Origin: Spirochaetaceae bacterium
Lineage (GTDB): Bacteria; Spirochaetota; Spirochaetia; B11-G9
DNA length: 32,530 nt
Direction: 5' to 3'
Assembly: GCA_015493635.1 (NCBI GenBank)
Contig: WGCU01000096.1
Location: 1 to 32,530 of the forward strand
Made by a program: the position numbers and the translations under genes. Position 1 is the stretch's first letter. Every line of letters begins with the position of its first letter. The notes beneath the pieces are model-generated. The model searched no databases, was not told the origin of the DNA, and saw only the letters and a list, made by a program, of their open reading frames with translations. Shown here one piece after another: positions 8,171 to 16,224 of the stretch.

Positions 8171-9316
8171 ATGGAGAGGCAGTTAAACCTGGATCTTGAT
8201 ATATCTGGTGAGGATCATGACTATTTAACAAAACAGCTCATCACCTACATTGGAAACAAAAGGGCACTTCTTGATTTTATTGGCAGAGGAATTACCGCTG
8301 TTCAGCAGAGATTGGGAAAAGAAAAGCTTGAAATTGCGGATGTTTTTTCAGGCTCCGGTGTTGTCGCACGGTATTTGAAACAATTTTCACGTACTTTGAT
8401 AGTAAACGATCTGGAAAAATATTCTGAAGTAATAAACAGATGCTATCTTTCAAACTATTCTGAAATTCCCGTGGATCTTCTTCAAAATATATATGAGGAG
8501 TTGACACAAAAACTGGAAAAGCTCCCTTTAAAGCGGGGTTTTATTTCCAGCCTGTACGCGCCGGAGGATGATAAAGATATCAAACAGGGTGAACGGGTGT
8601 TTTATACAACACGGAACGCCAATTATCTGGATACTGCCAGACAGTATATCGGAACGCTTCACCCTGACCTTCAGAATTACTTTCTCGCTCCTCTTTTATC
8701 TGAAGCTTCAGTTCATGCCAATACTTCCGGAGTATTTAAAGGATTTTATAAGAACAGAAAAACAGGAATCGGCTGGTTCGGAGGAAAGAATGAAGACGCG
8801 CTTAAACGGATTAAGGGTAACATCACCCTGCCTTTCCCGCTTTTCAGCCGGTTTGAATGTGATTACAGTGTTTTCCGCCTTGATGCCAAAACGTTTATTG
8901 ATACGATAGGTGAAGTTGATGCGGTGTATCTGGATCCTCCGTATAATCAACATCCCTACGGATCAAACTACTTTATGCTGAATCTTCTTGTGGAGTACAA
9001 AAAACCTTATGGAATAAGCCGGGTATCGGGGATCCCCGAGGATTGGAACCGTTCCCCCTACAACAGCAGGACAAAATCGGTTGAGGAATTTTCTGCTCTC
9101 GTCAGAAATATCAAGGCACGGTTTCTTCTTGTATCCTTTAATTCGGAGGGGTTTATATCCCTTGAGAAGATGAAGGAGATCCTGAAATCAGTGGGTGAAG
9201 TATCTGTTTTTGAACAGAAATATAATACCTTCAGGGGCAGCCGGAATCTGGGAAACCGGGAAATCCATGTTAAGGAATATCTGTACCTGGTAGAACGAAG
9301 GAAACACGCCGTATGA
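8171..9316 (+). CDS. D12-class adenine-specific DNA methyltransferase (orphan)
   Basis: A 381-residue N6-adenine DNA methyltransferase of the D12 class. QLITYIGNKRALL near residues 22-34 is the AdoMet-binding start of the family, followed by DVFSGSGVVA and VNDLEKYS. The catalytic motif IV is DPPYNQHPYGSNY, with DPPY at 255-258. The C-terminus holds further target-binding and fold elements (FRGSRN). I chose the ATG at 8171; a TTG at 8114 would add 19 residues but lies on top of the -35 box of the divergent gene. Neither start has a clear ribosome site, and a weak TTGCAC/TATCAC pair would make the 8171 start leaderless. No restriction endonuclease gene adjoins it, so it is probably an orphan methylase. 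Its target site cannot be read from the sequence. Confidence 0.87.
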   Translation: MERQLNLDLDISGEDHDYLTKQLITYIGNKRALLDFIGRGITAVQQRLGKEKLEIADVFSGSGVVARYLKQFSRTLIVNDLEKYSEVINRCYLSNYSEIPVDLLQNIYEELTQKLEKLPLKRGFISSLYAPEDDKDIKQGERVFYTTRNANYLDTARQYIGTLHPDLQNYFLAPLLSEASVHANTSGVFKGFYKNRKTGIGWFGGKNEDALKRIKGNITLPFPLFSRFECDYSVFRLDAKTFIDTIGEVDAVYLDPPYNQHPYGSNYFMLNLLVEYKKPYGISRVSGIPEDWNRSPYNSRTKSVEEFSALVRNIKARFLLVSFNSEGFISLEKMKEILKSVGEVSVFEQKYNTFRGSRNLGNREIHVKEYLYLVERRKHAV

Positions 9317-9837
9317 GGATTTTTACCGCGTTAGCCCTTTCTGCAGAGGGACAGGACTTGCTGTACCGGCAGACTGAACACTTGAGAGAAGTATTTCCCC
9401 GGTTAAAATGGGTAGAAAAAGATTCTCTTCATATTACTCTTGAGTTTATTGGTGAGGTATCTGATAAGGCAGCAGCAGCTGCTGCCGCCCTTGAATCTGC
9501 AGTTCTCGATATACCCTCTTTTACCATTACGGTAAGGGGAAGAGGAACTTTTCCCCGGAAAGGACAGGCACGGGTCGTGTATGCAAGAATCAGGGAAGGG
9601 CATCAGGAATGTAAACGGATCTATTCCGAAGTGTCAGGAAGACGGGAGAGAGAGTACCTTCCTCATATTACCCTTGCGCGGGTACGGAGAGGTGTACGGT
9701 GGCCCTCTTCCGGAGACAACAGATCCGTCCCTTCTGGAACAGTATCTGTTGACCGGGTTGTACTGTTTCAGTCACTTCCGGGGCCTTCAGGTGCCCGTTA
9801 TGTAAAACTGGCTGAAAAAAAGTTAAAAACTTCTTGA
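9313..9837 (+). CDS. thpR: RNA 2',3'-cyclic phosphodiesterase (ThpR/LigT family)
   Basis: A 174-residue member of the 2H phosphoesterase superfamily, the usual length for ThpR. The two catalytic H-x-T motifs are clear: H40-I-T42 in SLHITLEFIGEV and H118-I-T120 in LPHITLARVRRG. Family enzymes hydrolyse 2',3'-cyclic phosphate ends of RNA to 2'-phosphates and can ligate tRNA halves in vitro. The start ATG overlaps the methyltransferase stop (ATGA, 9313-9316), so the two are translationally coupled, although no functional link is obvious. The stop codon lies inside the -35 box of the leucine leader promoter that follows. Confidence 0.92.
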   Translation: MRIFTALALSAEGQDLLYRQTEHLREVFPRLKWVEKDSLHITLEFIGEVSDKAAAAAAALESAVLDIPSFTITVRGRGTFPRKGQARVVYARIREGHQECKRIYSEVSGRREREYLPHITLARVRRGVRWPSSGDNRSVPSGTVSVDRVVLFQSLPGPSGARYVKLAEKKLKTS

Positions 9838-9862
9838 CTCATTTCCCCTGAACGGATACAGT
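9834..9862 (+). promoter_or_regulatory. Sigma-70 promoter of the leucine leader and leuA
   Basis: TTGACT (9834-9839) and TACAGT (9857-9862) are 17 bases apart. Transcription should begin near 9868-9870, two to four bases before the leader-peptide ATG at 9872. The -35 overlaps the thpR stop codon. Confidence 0.65.
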
Positions 9863-9871
9863 CAGTGCAGA

Positions 9872-9964
9872 ATGAACGGTAAAGCATTGAAACTAAACCT
9901 GCTCCTATCTCTGCTACTATCTTTTAAAAAGAAAGAAGCCTGTGGTGCGGGTTTACATCGATGA
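9872..9964 (+). CDS. leuL: Leucine leader peptide (attenuation control of leuA)
   Basis: A 30-codon reading frame, too short for routine gene calling, with nine leucines. Eight fall between codons 6 and 16 in LKLNLLLSLLL, and four of them use CTA (codons 8, 12, 15, 16). A basic FKKK stretch follows and the frame ends with TGA at 9962-9964. Leu codons placed before an intrinsic terminator and leuA are the classic layout for ribosome-mediated attenuation: shortage of charged tRNA-Leu stalls the ribosome and prevents terminator formation. There is no Shine-Dalgarno sequence, and the predicted transcription start is only a few bases upstream, so the leader may be translated from a leaderless transcript. 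The role is inferred from layout and composition. Confidence 0.8.
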   Translation: MNGKALKLNLLLSLLLSFKKKEACGAGLHR

Positions 9965-9971
9965 TGTAAAC
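9951..9971 (+). promoter_or_regulatory. Hairpin over the leader-peptide stop codon
   Basis: GTTTACAT (9951-9958) and ATGTAAAC (9964-9971) form a perfect 8-bp stem around the TGA of the leader peptide. A ribosome finishing the leader would melt it; a ribosome stalled at the Leu codons would leave it free. Its 3' arm can also pair partly with the loop region of the terminator (TTTAC), so it may be part of the switch. The exact antiterminator fold is unresolved. Confidence 0.55.
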
Positions 9972-9990
9972 ATAACGTCGTATAAAACGA

Positions 9991-10019
9991 GCCATGGGTT
10001 TTTACCCATGGCTTTTTTT
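9991..10019 (+). terminator. Attenuator terminator before leuA
   Basis: GCCATGGGT (9991-9999) pairs perfectly with ACCCATGGC (10004-10012) across a TTTT loop, followed directly by seven T (10013-10019). It lies 41 bases before the leuA start and 26 bases after the leader stop codon. Confidence 0.9.
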
Positions 10020-10059
10020 ATGTGGGCGTCCGTATAAACCGTAAAAAAAGGAGAACCGT

Positions 10060-11748
10060 ATGAAAAAGATGAATTTTAAAAGTTACGTACCAGCCCCTGC
10101 AGTAGAACTTGAGTCCAGGGACTGGCCTGATAAAAGAATCACTAAGGCTCCCTACTGGTGCAGTGTTGATCTCCGGGACGGAAACCAGGCACTGGATATC
10201 CCCATGAACCCTGAGCAGAAGAAGGAAATGTTTCTTCTGCTTTGTGATATTGGTTTTAAAGAGATAGAGGTGGGATTTCCGTCCGCTTCCCAGACAGATT
10301 TTGATTTCCTGCGTGTTCTTATAGATGAAAAGCTCATCCCGGATGATGTAACCATCCAGGTTTTAACCCAGGCCCGGGAGCATCTTATACGGAGAACCTT
10401 TGAGGCTCTTGACGGAGTAAAAAATGCCATTGTGCACATGTACAATTCGGTTTCAGTTCTCCAGCGGGATGTTGTCTTTAATATGAGCAAGGCTGAAATT
10501 ACGAAGATAGCGGTGGATGGAGCATCTCTTGTAAAGAAAATAAGTGATGAAATCAATAATCCGGGGATACGGTTTGAGTACTCCCCTGAAAGTTTTACCG
10601 GGACCGAACTGGATTATGCCCTGGAAGTAAGCCACCGGGTAATGGATATTTTCCAGCCGACGAAGGAAAAGAAACTGATTCTTAATCTTCCCGCTACTGT
10701 TGAAATGTCTACACCGAATATCTATGCGGATCAAATTGAATGGTTCTGTAAACATGTTAGAAACCGGGATACCGTGCTCATCAGTCTTCATGCCCATAAT
10801 GACAGGGGAACAGCGGTGGCAGCCAGTGAACTTGCCGTTATGGCAGGGGCTGACCGGGTGGAAGGAACTCTTTTTGGAAATGGTGAACGGACAGGGAACA
10901 TGGATATCGTTACGATGGCTCTTAATCTTTTTAGTCAGGGGGTTGATCCTGAACTTGATTTTTCTGATATTGACCATGTAAAAAAGGTTTATACTGCAGC
11001 AACAGGTATGAGTGTTCATCCCCGGCATCCCTATGCGGGAGAGCTTGTGTATACTGCGTTCTCCGGGTCTCATCAGGATGCTATCAACAAAGGCCTTAAA
11101 AAGAGGAAAGAACGCAGAGATACGATCTGGGGCGTACCGTATCTTCCCATCAATCCGGAAGATGTGGGGAGAACCTATCAATCCATTATCAGAATTAATA
11201 GTCAGTCCGGAAAGGGTGGTGTTGCGTATATTATGGCAAATGACTATGGATACAATCTGCCGAAGAAAATGCATCCTGAGTTTGGAAAGATAATTCAGAG
11301 AGTTACGGAAAAGCTTGGTTCTGAAATTTCTTCCCGAAAGATATGGGAGATTTTTCAGGAAGAATACCTAAAAAGGCAAACTCCTTACGAGTTGAAACAC
11401 ATAAAAATACTTATGGATGCAGATAGTGCTCATGCTGCATCAGAAGGGCTGACGACCGTTGAGGGGATACTACGGTATGGCGTGAAAGATATGGAGATAT
11501 CAATGAAAGGGAATGGACCGATTGATGCATTTTTAAAAGGAATAAATGCTGTAATCTCAAGTCCTGTTACATTAACCAGCTACAGTGAGCATGATATGGC
11601 GGGAGGATCGGACTCCACTGCGGTTTCCTACATCAGTTTGAAAAACAAAGACGGAATGGAGTGTTATGGTGTCGGAACCGATTCAAATATTTCCATGGCG
11701 TCCATAAAAGCGGTGGTGAGTGCGTTGAACAGGCTGGAAGTTGGGTAA
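10060..11748 (+). CDS. leuA: 2-isopropylmalate synthase, long (WPDKRI-type) form
   Basis: A 562-residue enzyme of the DRE-TIM (HMGL-like) family that condenses acetyl-CoA with 2-oxoisovalerate, the first committed step of leucine synthesis. SVDLRDGNQAL at 35-45 contains the catalytic R39-D40. H244 and H246 of HAHND are the metal ligands, and LFGNGERTGNMD is conserved. The N-terminal WPDKRI and PYWCSVDLRDGNQA mark the long LeuA form known from actinobacteria and others. The last 120 or so residues form the LeuA regulatory domain, which gives leucine feedback inhibition in the family. The AAAGGAG ribosome site is strong. Upstream lies a complete attenuator with a Leu-rich leader, so leucine probably controls both expression and activity. 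The XRE-cupin-acyltransferase gene follows after 43 bases. Confidence 0.95.
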   Translation: MKKMNFKSYVPAPAVELESRDWPDKRITKAPYWCSVDLRDGNQALDIPMNPEQKKEMFLLLCDIGFKEIEVGFPSASQTDFDFLRVLIDEKLIPDDVTIQVLTQAREHLIRRTFEALDGVKNAIVHMYNSVSVLQRDVVFNMSKAEITKIAVDGASLVKKISDEINNPGIRFEYSPESFTGTELDYALEVSHRVMDIFQPTKEKKLILNLPATVEMSTPNIYADQIEWFCKHVRNRDTVLISLHAHNDRGTAVAASELAVMAGADRVEGTLFGNGERTGNMDIVTMALNLFSQGVDPELDFSDIDHVKKVYTAATGMSVHPRHPYAGELVYTAFSGSHQDAINKGLKKRKERRDTIWGVPYLPINPEDVGRTYQSIIRINSQSGKGGVAYIMANDYGYNLPKKMHPEFGKIIQRVTEKLGSEISSRKIWEIFQEEYLKRQTPYELKHIKILMDADSAHAASEGLTTVEGILRYGVKDMEISMKGNGPIDAFLKGINAVISSPVTLTSYSEHDMAGGSDSTAVSYISLKNKDGMECYGVGTDSNISMASIKAVVSALNRLEVG

Positions 11749-11791
11749 AAAATGGAATATAATCGGATAGAGTAGTATCCGGAGGTACACA

Positions 11792-13264
11792 ATGCATACA
11801 GGCGACAACATACTGAAGATAAGAGCAGACAAGAATCTGACCCGAAAAGAGCTTGCTTCTGCTATAAACAGGGACGAAGCGTTTCTTACCGATGTGGAGG
11901 AGCGGGGGATAGAACCCTCTGTTTCCGATCTTCTCAAAATTGCAGATGTCCTTGATACAGATATTTCAGCGCTTATCTACGGTAAAGAGTTTCACAAAAA
12001 GGGTGTTGTTTTAACAAAAGCAGATTCACGGGTACGGATAGACAGGCGGAAGAGTTTTGATTACGAAAATCTTGCCCCTTACTACAGCGGACGGCACATC
12101 GAGCCCCTTTTAGTTGAAGTGTACAGCGGGAAATCCCTTGAATACAGTGTGCACAAGGGGGAAGAGTTCCATTATGTTATGGAGGGAACCTTAAAAATAA
12201 TTATTAACGAAAAGGAATATATTCTTGAGGAAGGGGATTCTATCTATTTTGATTCATCTTTCCCTCATGCTCTTACAGCAGTAGGGGAAAAGGCAAAAAT
12301 TCTTGCCGCGATATATAACAGTGAATCGATGGTTCATCTTTCCCGAAGTAAAAAAATGACCGACTTGATACAGGGCGCAAAACATCTGGGAGGGATGAAT
12401 CTTGTTATTGTTATTCCAAATGAAACTGCTGTTGAAGCAGCCAATATGGCCATAAAGGAAGATGTTGTTAAAAAAGCTTTTCTTATTGGAGACCCTGACG
12501 ATCTTCCAAAGGAATGGGCCGCGCATCGTGATGTCTATGAAATTGTAGAAATTAAAAAAAATGTTGATAACTACGATGCACTGTGTGCCGGGAAAGGTGT
12601 TGAATATATAAAAACCAGTAAGGGTGATATGCTTATGAAAGGGAATATAAATACGGCTGTCTATATGAGAGCCATCCTGAATAAGCAGTCAGGGATCGGT
12701 ACCGGCCGCCGGCTGTCCATGGTAAGCATGTTTGAAATTCCGAAACTGAACCGTTTTATATTCCTGACAGATCCCGGGATAAATCCTGAGCTGACAATAG
12801 CAAATGATATTGACACATCGCGGGATATCATTCTGAATGCCATAGATGTGGCGAAAAGCATGGGTGTAACGCACCCGAATGTTGCTATTCTTGATGCAAA
12901 CGAAAAACCTTCGGAGAAGATCCCTACGTCCATTTTTGCCCGGGAACTGTCAAAGATGGATTGGGGTGATGCAACGGTCTATGGCCCTCTTTCGTACGAC
13001 CTTGCGCTGTATGAAGAATCAGTCAAACATAAAGGTCTGACAAACCTTCCGGTGGCAGGGAAAGCGGATATCCTTATTGTTCCCCATCTTGCCGGGGGAA
13101 ACTTTCTTTACAAAGCCTGGGCCATGACGATGTCCGCTGATGTTGCCAACGTTGTTCTTGGAGCAAATGCTCCTATCATTATAACTTCCCGGAGCGACAG
13201 CGACATGACGAAATTTCTTACCCTCTGTGCCAGCGCTGTATACAGCAAGTATCTGCAGAAATAG
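11792..13264 (+). CDS. XRE helix-turn-helix, cupin and phosphate acyltransferase fusion protein
   Basis: A 490-residue protein made of three recognisable parts. Residues 5-62 are an XRE/Cro-type helix-turn-helix (LTRKELASAINRDEAFLTDVEE). Residues about 95-180 are a cupin barrel with HKGEEFHYVMEG (121-132) and a second motif ending FPHALTA. Residues about 190-490 are a PTA_PTB domain like phosphate butyryltransferase: GDMLMKGNINTA, VAILDANEKP, YGPLSYDLAL and the final ADILIVPHLAGGNFLYK plus IIITSRSDS. PTB enzymes interconvert acyl-CoA and acyl phosphate. XRE-cupin proteins alone are common regulators, but fusion to a full-length acyltransferase is unusual to me. The start has a GGAGGT site, with a small 6-bp hairpin just before it (11764-11781). 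The gene probably shares the leuA transcript. It may be a regulator that senses a branched acyl-CoA or acyl phosphate. Confidence 0.85.
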   Translation: MHTGDNILKIRADKNLTRKELASAINRDEAFLTDVEERGIEPSVSDLLKIADVLDTDISALIYGKEFHKKGVVLTKADSRVRIDRRKSFDYENLAPYYSGRHIEPLLVEVYSGKSLEYSVHKGEEFHYVMEGTLKIIINEKEYILEEGDSIYFDSSFPHALTAVGEKAKILAAIYNSESMVHLSRSKKMTDLIQGAKHLGGMNLVIVIPNETAVEAANMAIKEDVVKKAFLIGDPDDLPKEWAAHRDVYEIVEIKKNVDNYDALCAGKGVEYIKTSKGDMLMKGNINTAVYMRAILNKQSGIGTGRRLSMVSMFEIPKLNRFIFLTDPGINPELTIANDIDTSRDIILNAIDVAKSMGVTHPNVAILDANEKPSEKIPTSIFARELSKMDWGDATVYGPLSYDLALYEESVKHKGLTNLPVAGKADILIVPHLAGGNFLYKAWAMTMSADVANVVLGANAPIIITSRSDSDMTKFLTLCASAVYSKYLQK

Positions 13265-13267
13265 CAG

Positions 13268-15544
13268 TTAATCTTCGGTAAGTTTTATGTGCCGGGCACT
13301 CCTGACAAAGAGAGTGGGGGGAAGGTTATCATACTGTTTTATTTCTTTTGTAAAGAAGAACTCGTTCAGTTTAAAGAGAGTCCTTTTCTGTTTCTCAATA
13401 TAATTCCCCGGGAGACCCATCATGATAAGACTTGCATTTCCCGATATTTCTTCAAGAGTCTCTGTAAAAGGTGTATCATCGAAGGGGAGAATCATTATTT
13501 CACCAGTTAAGCGGGCCTTATTAAGAAGAGATGTTATCTCAAACCGTGTTGTTTCAATATCTTCTTCCTGCTGGAGTTTTCTGATTATCCGTACAGTATA
13601 GGGAGGGAAACCTTCATCAATGAGGGATCTGTTCATGATATACGCAAGCAGTACCATAAGGTTCCCGTTTCGTTCTCCCCTCCACCAGATATCCAGGCGT
13701 TCCCGTCTCTTTAGTTTCTCTCCGCCGTTGAAAAGCAGGATATCCTTTCCCATGGAGAGAATTTTATCAAGAATGGAAACATTATCAATTTTATTGTTGT
13801 ATTCAAGAAGAATGGTGTTTGGATTAATTCCAACAGGATTGGATGTCTGAAGGAGACTGATGATGGTTTTGGAAAAGTCCGCAGCATGAATAACTGCCGA
13901 GGGTATTTTAAGTATTCCGGTATCGGGAGGAAGCTCCTCCTCTTTTTCCCGGGGAGGAGCGGAGAGAATGTTCAAGTTCGCCCAGCCTTGATAGGTTGCT
14001 ATTCTTTCGGCTATAAGGGCCGTCTGGGACCATGCACCTGAACGGTACGCGTACACACTGATAATGGGTCTCCAGTTTCTGGAATCCAGAGCAATTGTTT
14101 TCAGTCTTGCGAGAGCACGGGTAATAAGGGTGAAAAAGAAGCCCCACCATACACCTTCCAGTTTTCCTTCCGATTTGTACTTGAGTATGAGCCGGAAGAT
14201 GAGATACTGGCTTACAAAGACAAAGAGGCCTATTCTCCAGTCAAACATGGTAATGATGGCAATGCAGGCGGCAAAGCCGTACAGAGATATAAGCCAGTGT
14301 CCCCGGAACGTCGGTCTGAATGTCGGGTTTCTACTGACCCGCTCCAAAAATGCAGCTCCGTTGACCCAGCCGTACACAACAAGGAACAAAATACCGACAA
14401 CGATGGCGGCAAAGCTGATATCTCCCATCCATATAATGACAAGTCCGACAAAGAAGGTAACAAGAACAGCATAACGGGGTTCATTTCCTCCTCTTTTAAA
14501 ATCGTACTGGAGGAAAGAGAACATTTTTGGAAGAATACCGTCTTTAGCGAGGTACTGCGCGGTCCGGGGACCGGTCATAAAAACACTGAGAGCGGAAGAT
14601 GCCGTTGCGAAAAGAACTCCAAGCAGAATAAGTATACCGGGTAGGTTCCAGGGGAACGGTTTGCCGAGGCCGAACAGTTCTGTCAGTATTACTCCGAAAG
14701 GAACATTATTCCGGTATCCGGAAATAAGGACATTTTTATCAATAAAAGAGAACAGCACAGCAATACCGATGTAGATAAACAGGGTAACAAAGATTGCAGA
14801 GAAGGTACCTTTGACAATACTTTTTTTCGGTTCTTTTAGGTCTCCGCTCATTCCAACTCCGGTACTTATTCCCGTTACCGCGGGGAAAAACTGGGTAAAT
14901 GTCAGAAAGAAAATTCCCAGGGTAAGGGGCCTGTTCCCCAGAAGGTTAAAAGAGCTGGTGAAAACTTTGGCTCCATGATAGTCCATGGGGATAAGGGGGG
15001 AGGCAAAGATGGTTATAATACTTAAAAACAGTATGACAAGAATGAGGCTCTGAAGCTTAAGAGTAAAATCAGCACCTATCATGACAATAATAAAAAAGAG
15101 CAGATAAAACGCTGTTGCTATCAGCTGTTTCTGTAGAAGTACCGCCTGGGGCGTTGTACCGGTAAAAAGTGGAAACATCTGCAGGTGGGGGACGATGAGT
15201 GCCCGTAAAGGTGCCGCAAAACCAATGGCGTAAAATCCTATGGATGCTGCCTGGGCAAGATAGAGCTGTATACCGATAGATCCTCCCATGGCATTGCCGA
15301 GGGACCGCTTGGAGAGGGCATACATTCCTCCGCCCTCTATCCTGTTCAGGTTTGTCGCACAGTCTGACAGGGAAAATGCAGTTGCAATTGTTACCGTATG
15401 GGCCAGAAGTATGACAACAAGCATGGGAATAAATCCCACATCCGCAGTCAATAAAGGCATGAGCAGAAATAAAACTGTACCGAGAATAGCTTCTGTTGAA
15501 GGGATAAAAACCCCTTTAAAGGTTCCGAATTTTTTTGTTTCCAT
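13268..15544 (-). CDS. SLC12-like (cation-chloride cotransporter family) APC transporter
   Basis: A 758-residue protein. Residues about 10-465 hold roughly 12 membrane segments of the amino acid/polyamine/organocation fold; the start GVFIPSTEAILGTVLF and the EGGGMYALSKRSLG motif near 69-82 are typical. The remaining 290 residues are soluble and begin with RNWRPIISVYA (from 489), the signature opening of the C-terminal domain of SLC12 cation-chloride cotransporters. It most resembles the prokaryotic CCC homologues, which are longer than ordinary amino acid permeases. Transport of K+, Na+ and Cl- or of amino acids are both possible. It lies 13 bases after the START-like gene on the same strand, so they form one operon. 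The ribosome site (AGGATG, 11 bases away) is weak. Confidence 0.85.
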   Translation of the reverse strand: METKKFGTFKGVFIPSTEAILGTVLFLLMPLLTADVGFIPMLVVILLAHTVTIATAFSLSDCATNLNRIEGGGMYALSKRSLGNAMGGSIGIQLYLAQAASIGFYAIGFAAPLRALIVPHLQMFPLFTGTTPQAVLLQKQLIATAFYLLFFIIVMIGADFTLKLQSLILVILFLSIITIFASPLIPMDYHGAKVFTSSFNLLGNRPLTLGIFFLTFTQFFPAVTGISTGVGMSGDLKEPKKSIVKGTFSAIFVTLFIYIGIAVLFSFIDKNVLISGYRNNVPFGVILTELFGLGKPFPWNLPGILILLGVLFATASSALSVFMTGPRTAQYLAKDGILPKMFSFLQYDFKRGGNEPRYAVLVTFFVGLVIIWMGDISFAAIVVGILFLVVYGWVNGAAFLERVSRNPTFRPTFRGHWLISLYGFAACIAIITMFDWRIGLFVFVSQYLIFRLILKYKSEGKLEGVWWGFFFTLITRALARLKTIALDSRNWRPIISVYAYRSGAWSQTALIAERIATYQGWANLNILSAPPREKEEELPPDTGILKIPSAVIHAADFSKTIISLLQTSNPVGINPNTILLEYNNKIDNVSILDKILSMGKDILLFNGGEKLKRRERLDIWWRGERNGNLMVLLAYIMNRSLIDEGFPPYTVRIIRKLQQEEDIETTRFEITSLLNKARLTGEIMILPFDDTPFTETLEEISGNASLIMMGLPGNYIEKQKRTLFKLNEFFFTKEIKQYDNLPPTLFVRSARHIKLTED

Positions 15545-15557
15545 AATAGTCTACATC

Positions 15558-16196
15558 CTATTGCCCAGCCATAGCCTCAATATTTTTACCAAGAATCATA
15601 ATCCTGCCGCCGATACTTTTTTTATACTGTTTAACGCTCATAATGGGATCAATAAGCCAAGTGAAATCGGTGGTACAACTGATATCAATCGCACTCAATT
15701 TTTCTCTATCAATAATGGACACTTTGATAAGCATACTGTTGATAGTCGGACCTGGTTTTGTATACGAGAGAGTATAGCTTTTAAGCCGGTTATGTTCGTA
15801 CTTCATGGATACAATATCCAGGGGGAACTCATTATTTTTACTTCCGAAGGGCCAGAAAAGATTGATATCATAGATAAGTATGACTTTATGTTCTTTCTTC
15901 CTGTACACAACATTCTTAAATATTCCAATATGCTTTCTGGAAACGGGGTCTTTCCCGTCAAGTCCCTTTAAGGCCCACCGGGAATAGTGGGCAAAATCTG
16001 AAAGAATGGCAGATACCTTTGCAGGAGGAAGGGAAAGAGGGACAATCCCTCGTGTATAATACTGCCCCTCCGGCAGTCTTTTTGCATAGAAAATGGAATT
16101 CTGGGCTGAAATACCCTCGATTGAGATAAAGAGCAGGAGAATAAAGATGAGAACCATTTTTTGATATTTTAAACTCTTGCTATCCCGCATACTCAT
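15558..16196 (-). CDS. Secreted START-like (SRPBCC fold) protein of unknown function
   Basis: A 212-residue protein not assigned to a named family. A hydrophobic segment at about 14-30 (MVLIFILLLFISIEGIS) followed by AQ looks like a Sec signal peptide, so the mature protein would be periplasmic. The stretch LPPAKVSAILSDFAHYSRWALKG is typical of SRPBCC/START-like domains that hold lipids or other hydrophobic ligands, and the pattern of alternating strands supports this. The start could be 16196 or the ATG at 16190; neither has a ribosome site. The first ATG lies next to a palindromic promoter region. It is the first gene of an operon with the SLC12-like transporter, so a link to membrane or osmotic homeostasis is possible but unproven. 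Confidence 0.65.
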   Translation of the reverse strand: MSMRDSKSLKYQKMVLIFILLLFISIEGISAQNSIFYAKRLPEGQYYTRGIVPLSLPPAKVSAILSDFAHYSRWALKGLDGKDPVSRKHIGIFKNVVYRKKEHKVILIYDINLFWPFGSKNNEFPLDIVSMKYEHNRLKSYTLSYTKPGPTINSMLIKVSIIDREKLSAIDISCTTDFTWLIDPIMSVKQYKKSIGGRIMILGKNIEAMAGQ

Positions 16197-16206
16197 GTAC
16201 TATAGT
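16177..16206 (+). promoter_or_regulatory. Promoter of the GH4 glycosidase gene
   Basis: TTGCTA (16177-16182) and TATAGT (16201-16206) are separated by 18 bases. The predicted transcript starts near 16213 and contains the AGGAG ribosome site. The -10 lies within a 12-base palindrome shared with the divergent gene. Confidence 0.5.
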
Positions 16207-16208
16207 AC
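16197..16208. promoter_or_regulatory. Perfect 12-base palindrome between divergent genes
   Basis: GTACTATAGTAC reads identically on both strands and gives a -10-like hexamer in each direction. It lies directly before the start codon of the START-like gene and 17 bases before that of the GH4 gene. It may be a shared promoter core or an operator. Confidence 0.45.
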
Positions 16209-16224
16209 TTGCTAGGAGTGATGT

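Noticed and set aside
10453-11274. 273-codon open frame on the minus strand inside leuA
   Set aside because: It is antisense to a fully recognisable leuA and has no motif or ribosome site; a shadow frame.
11764-11781. Small 6-bp hairpin before the XRE fusion gene
   Set aside because: Too short and without a T-run to be called a terminator; it only touches the edge of the ribosome site.
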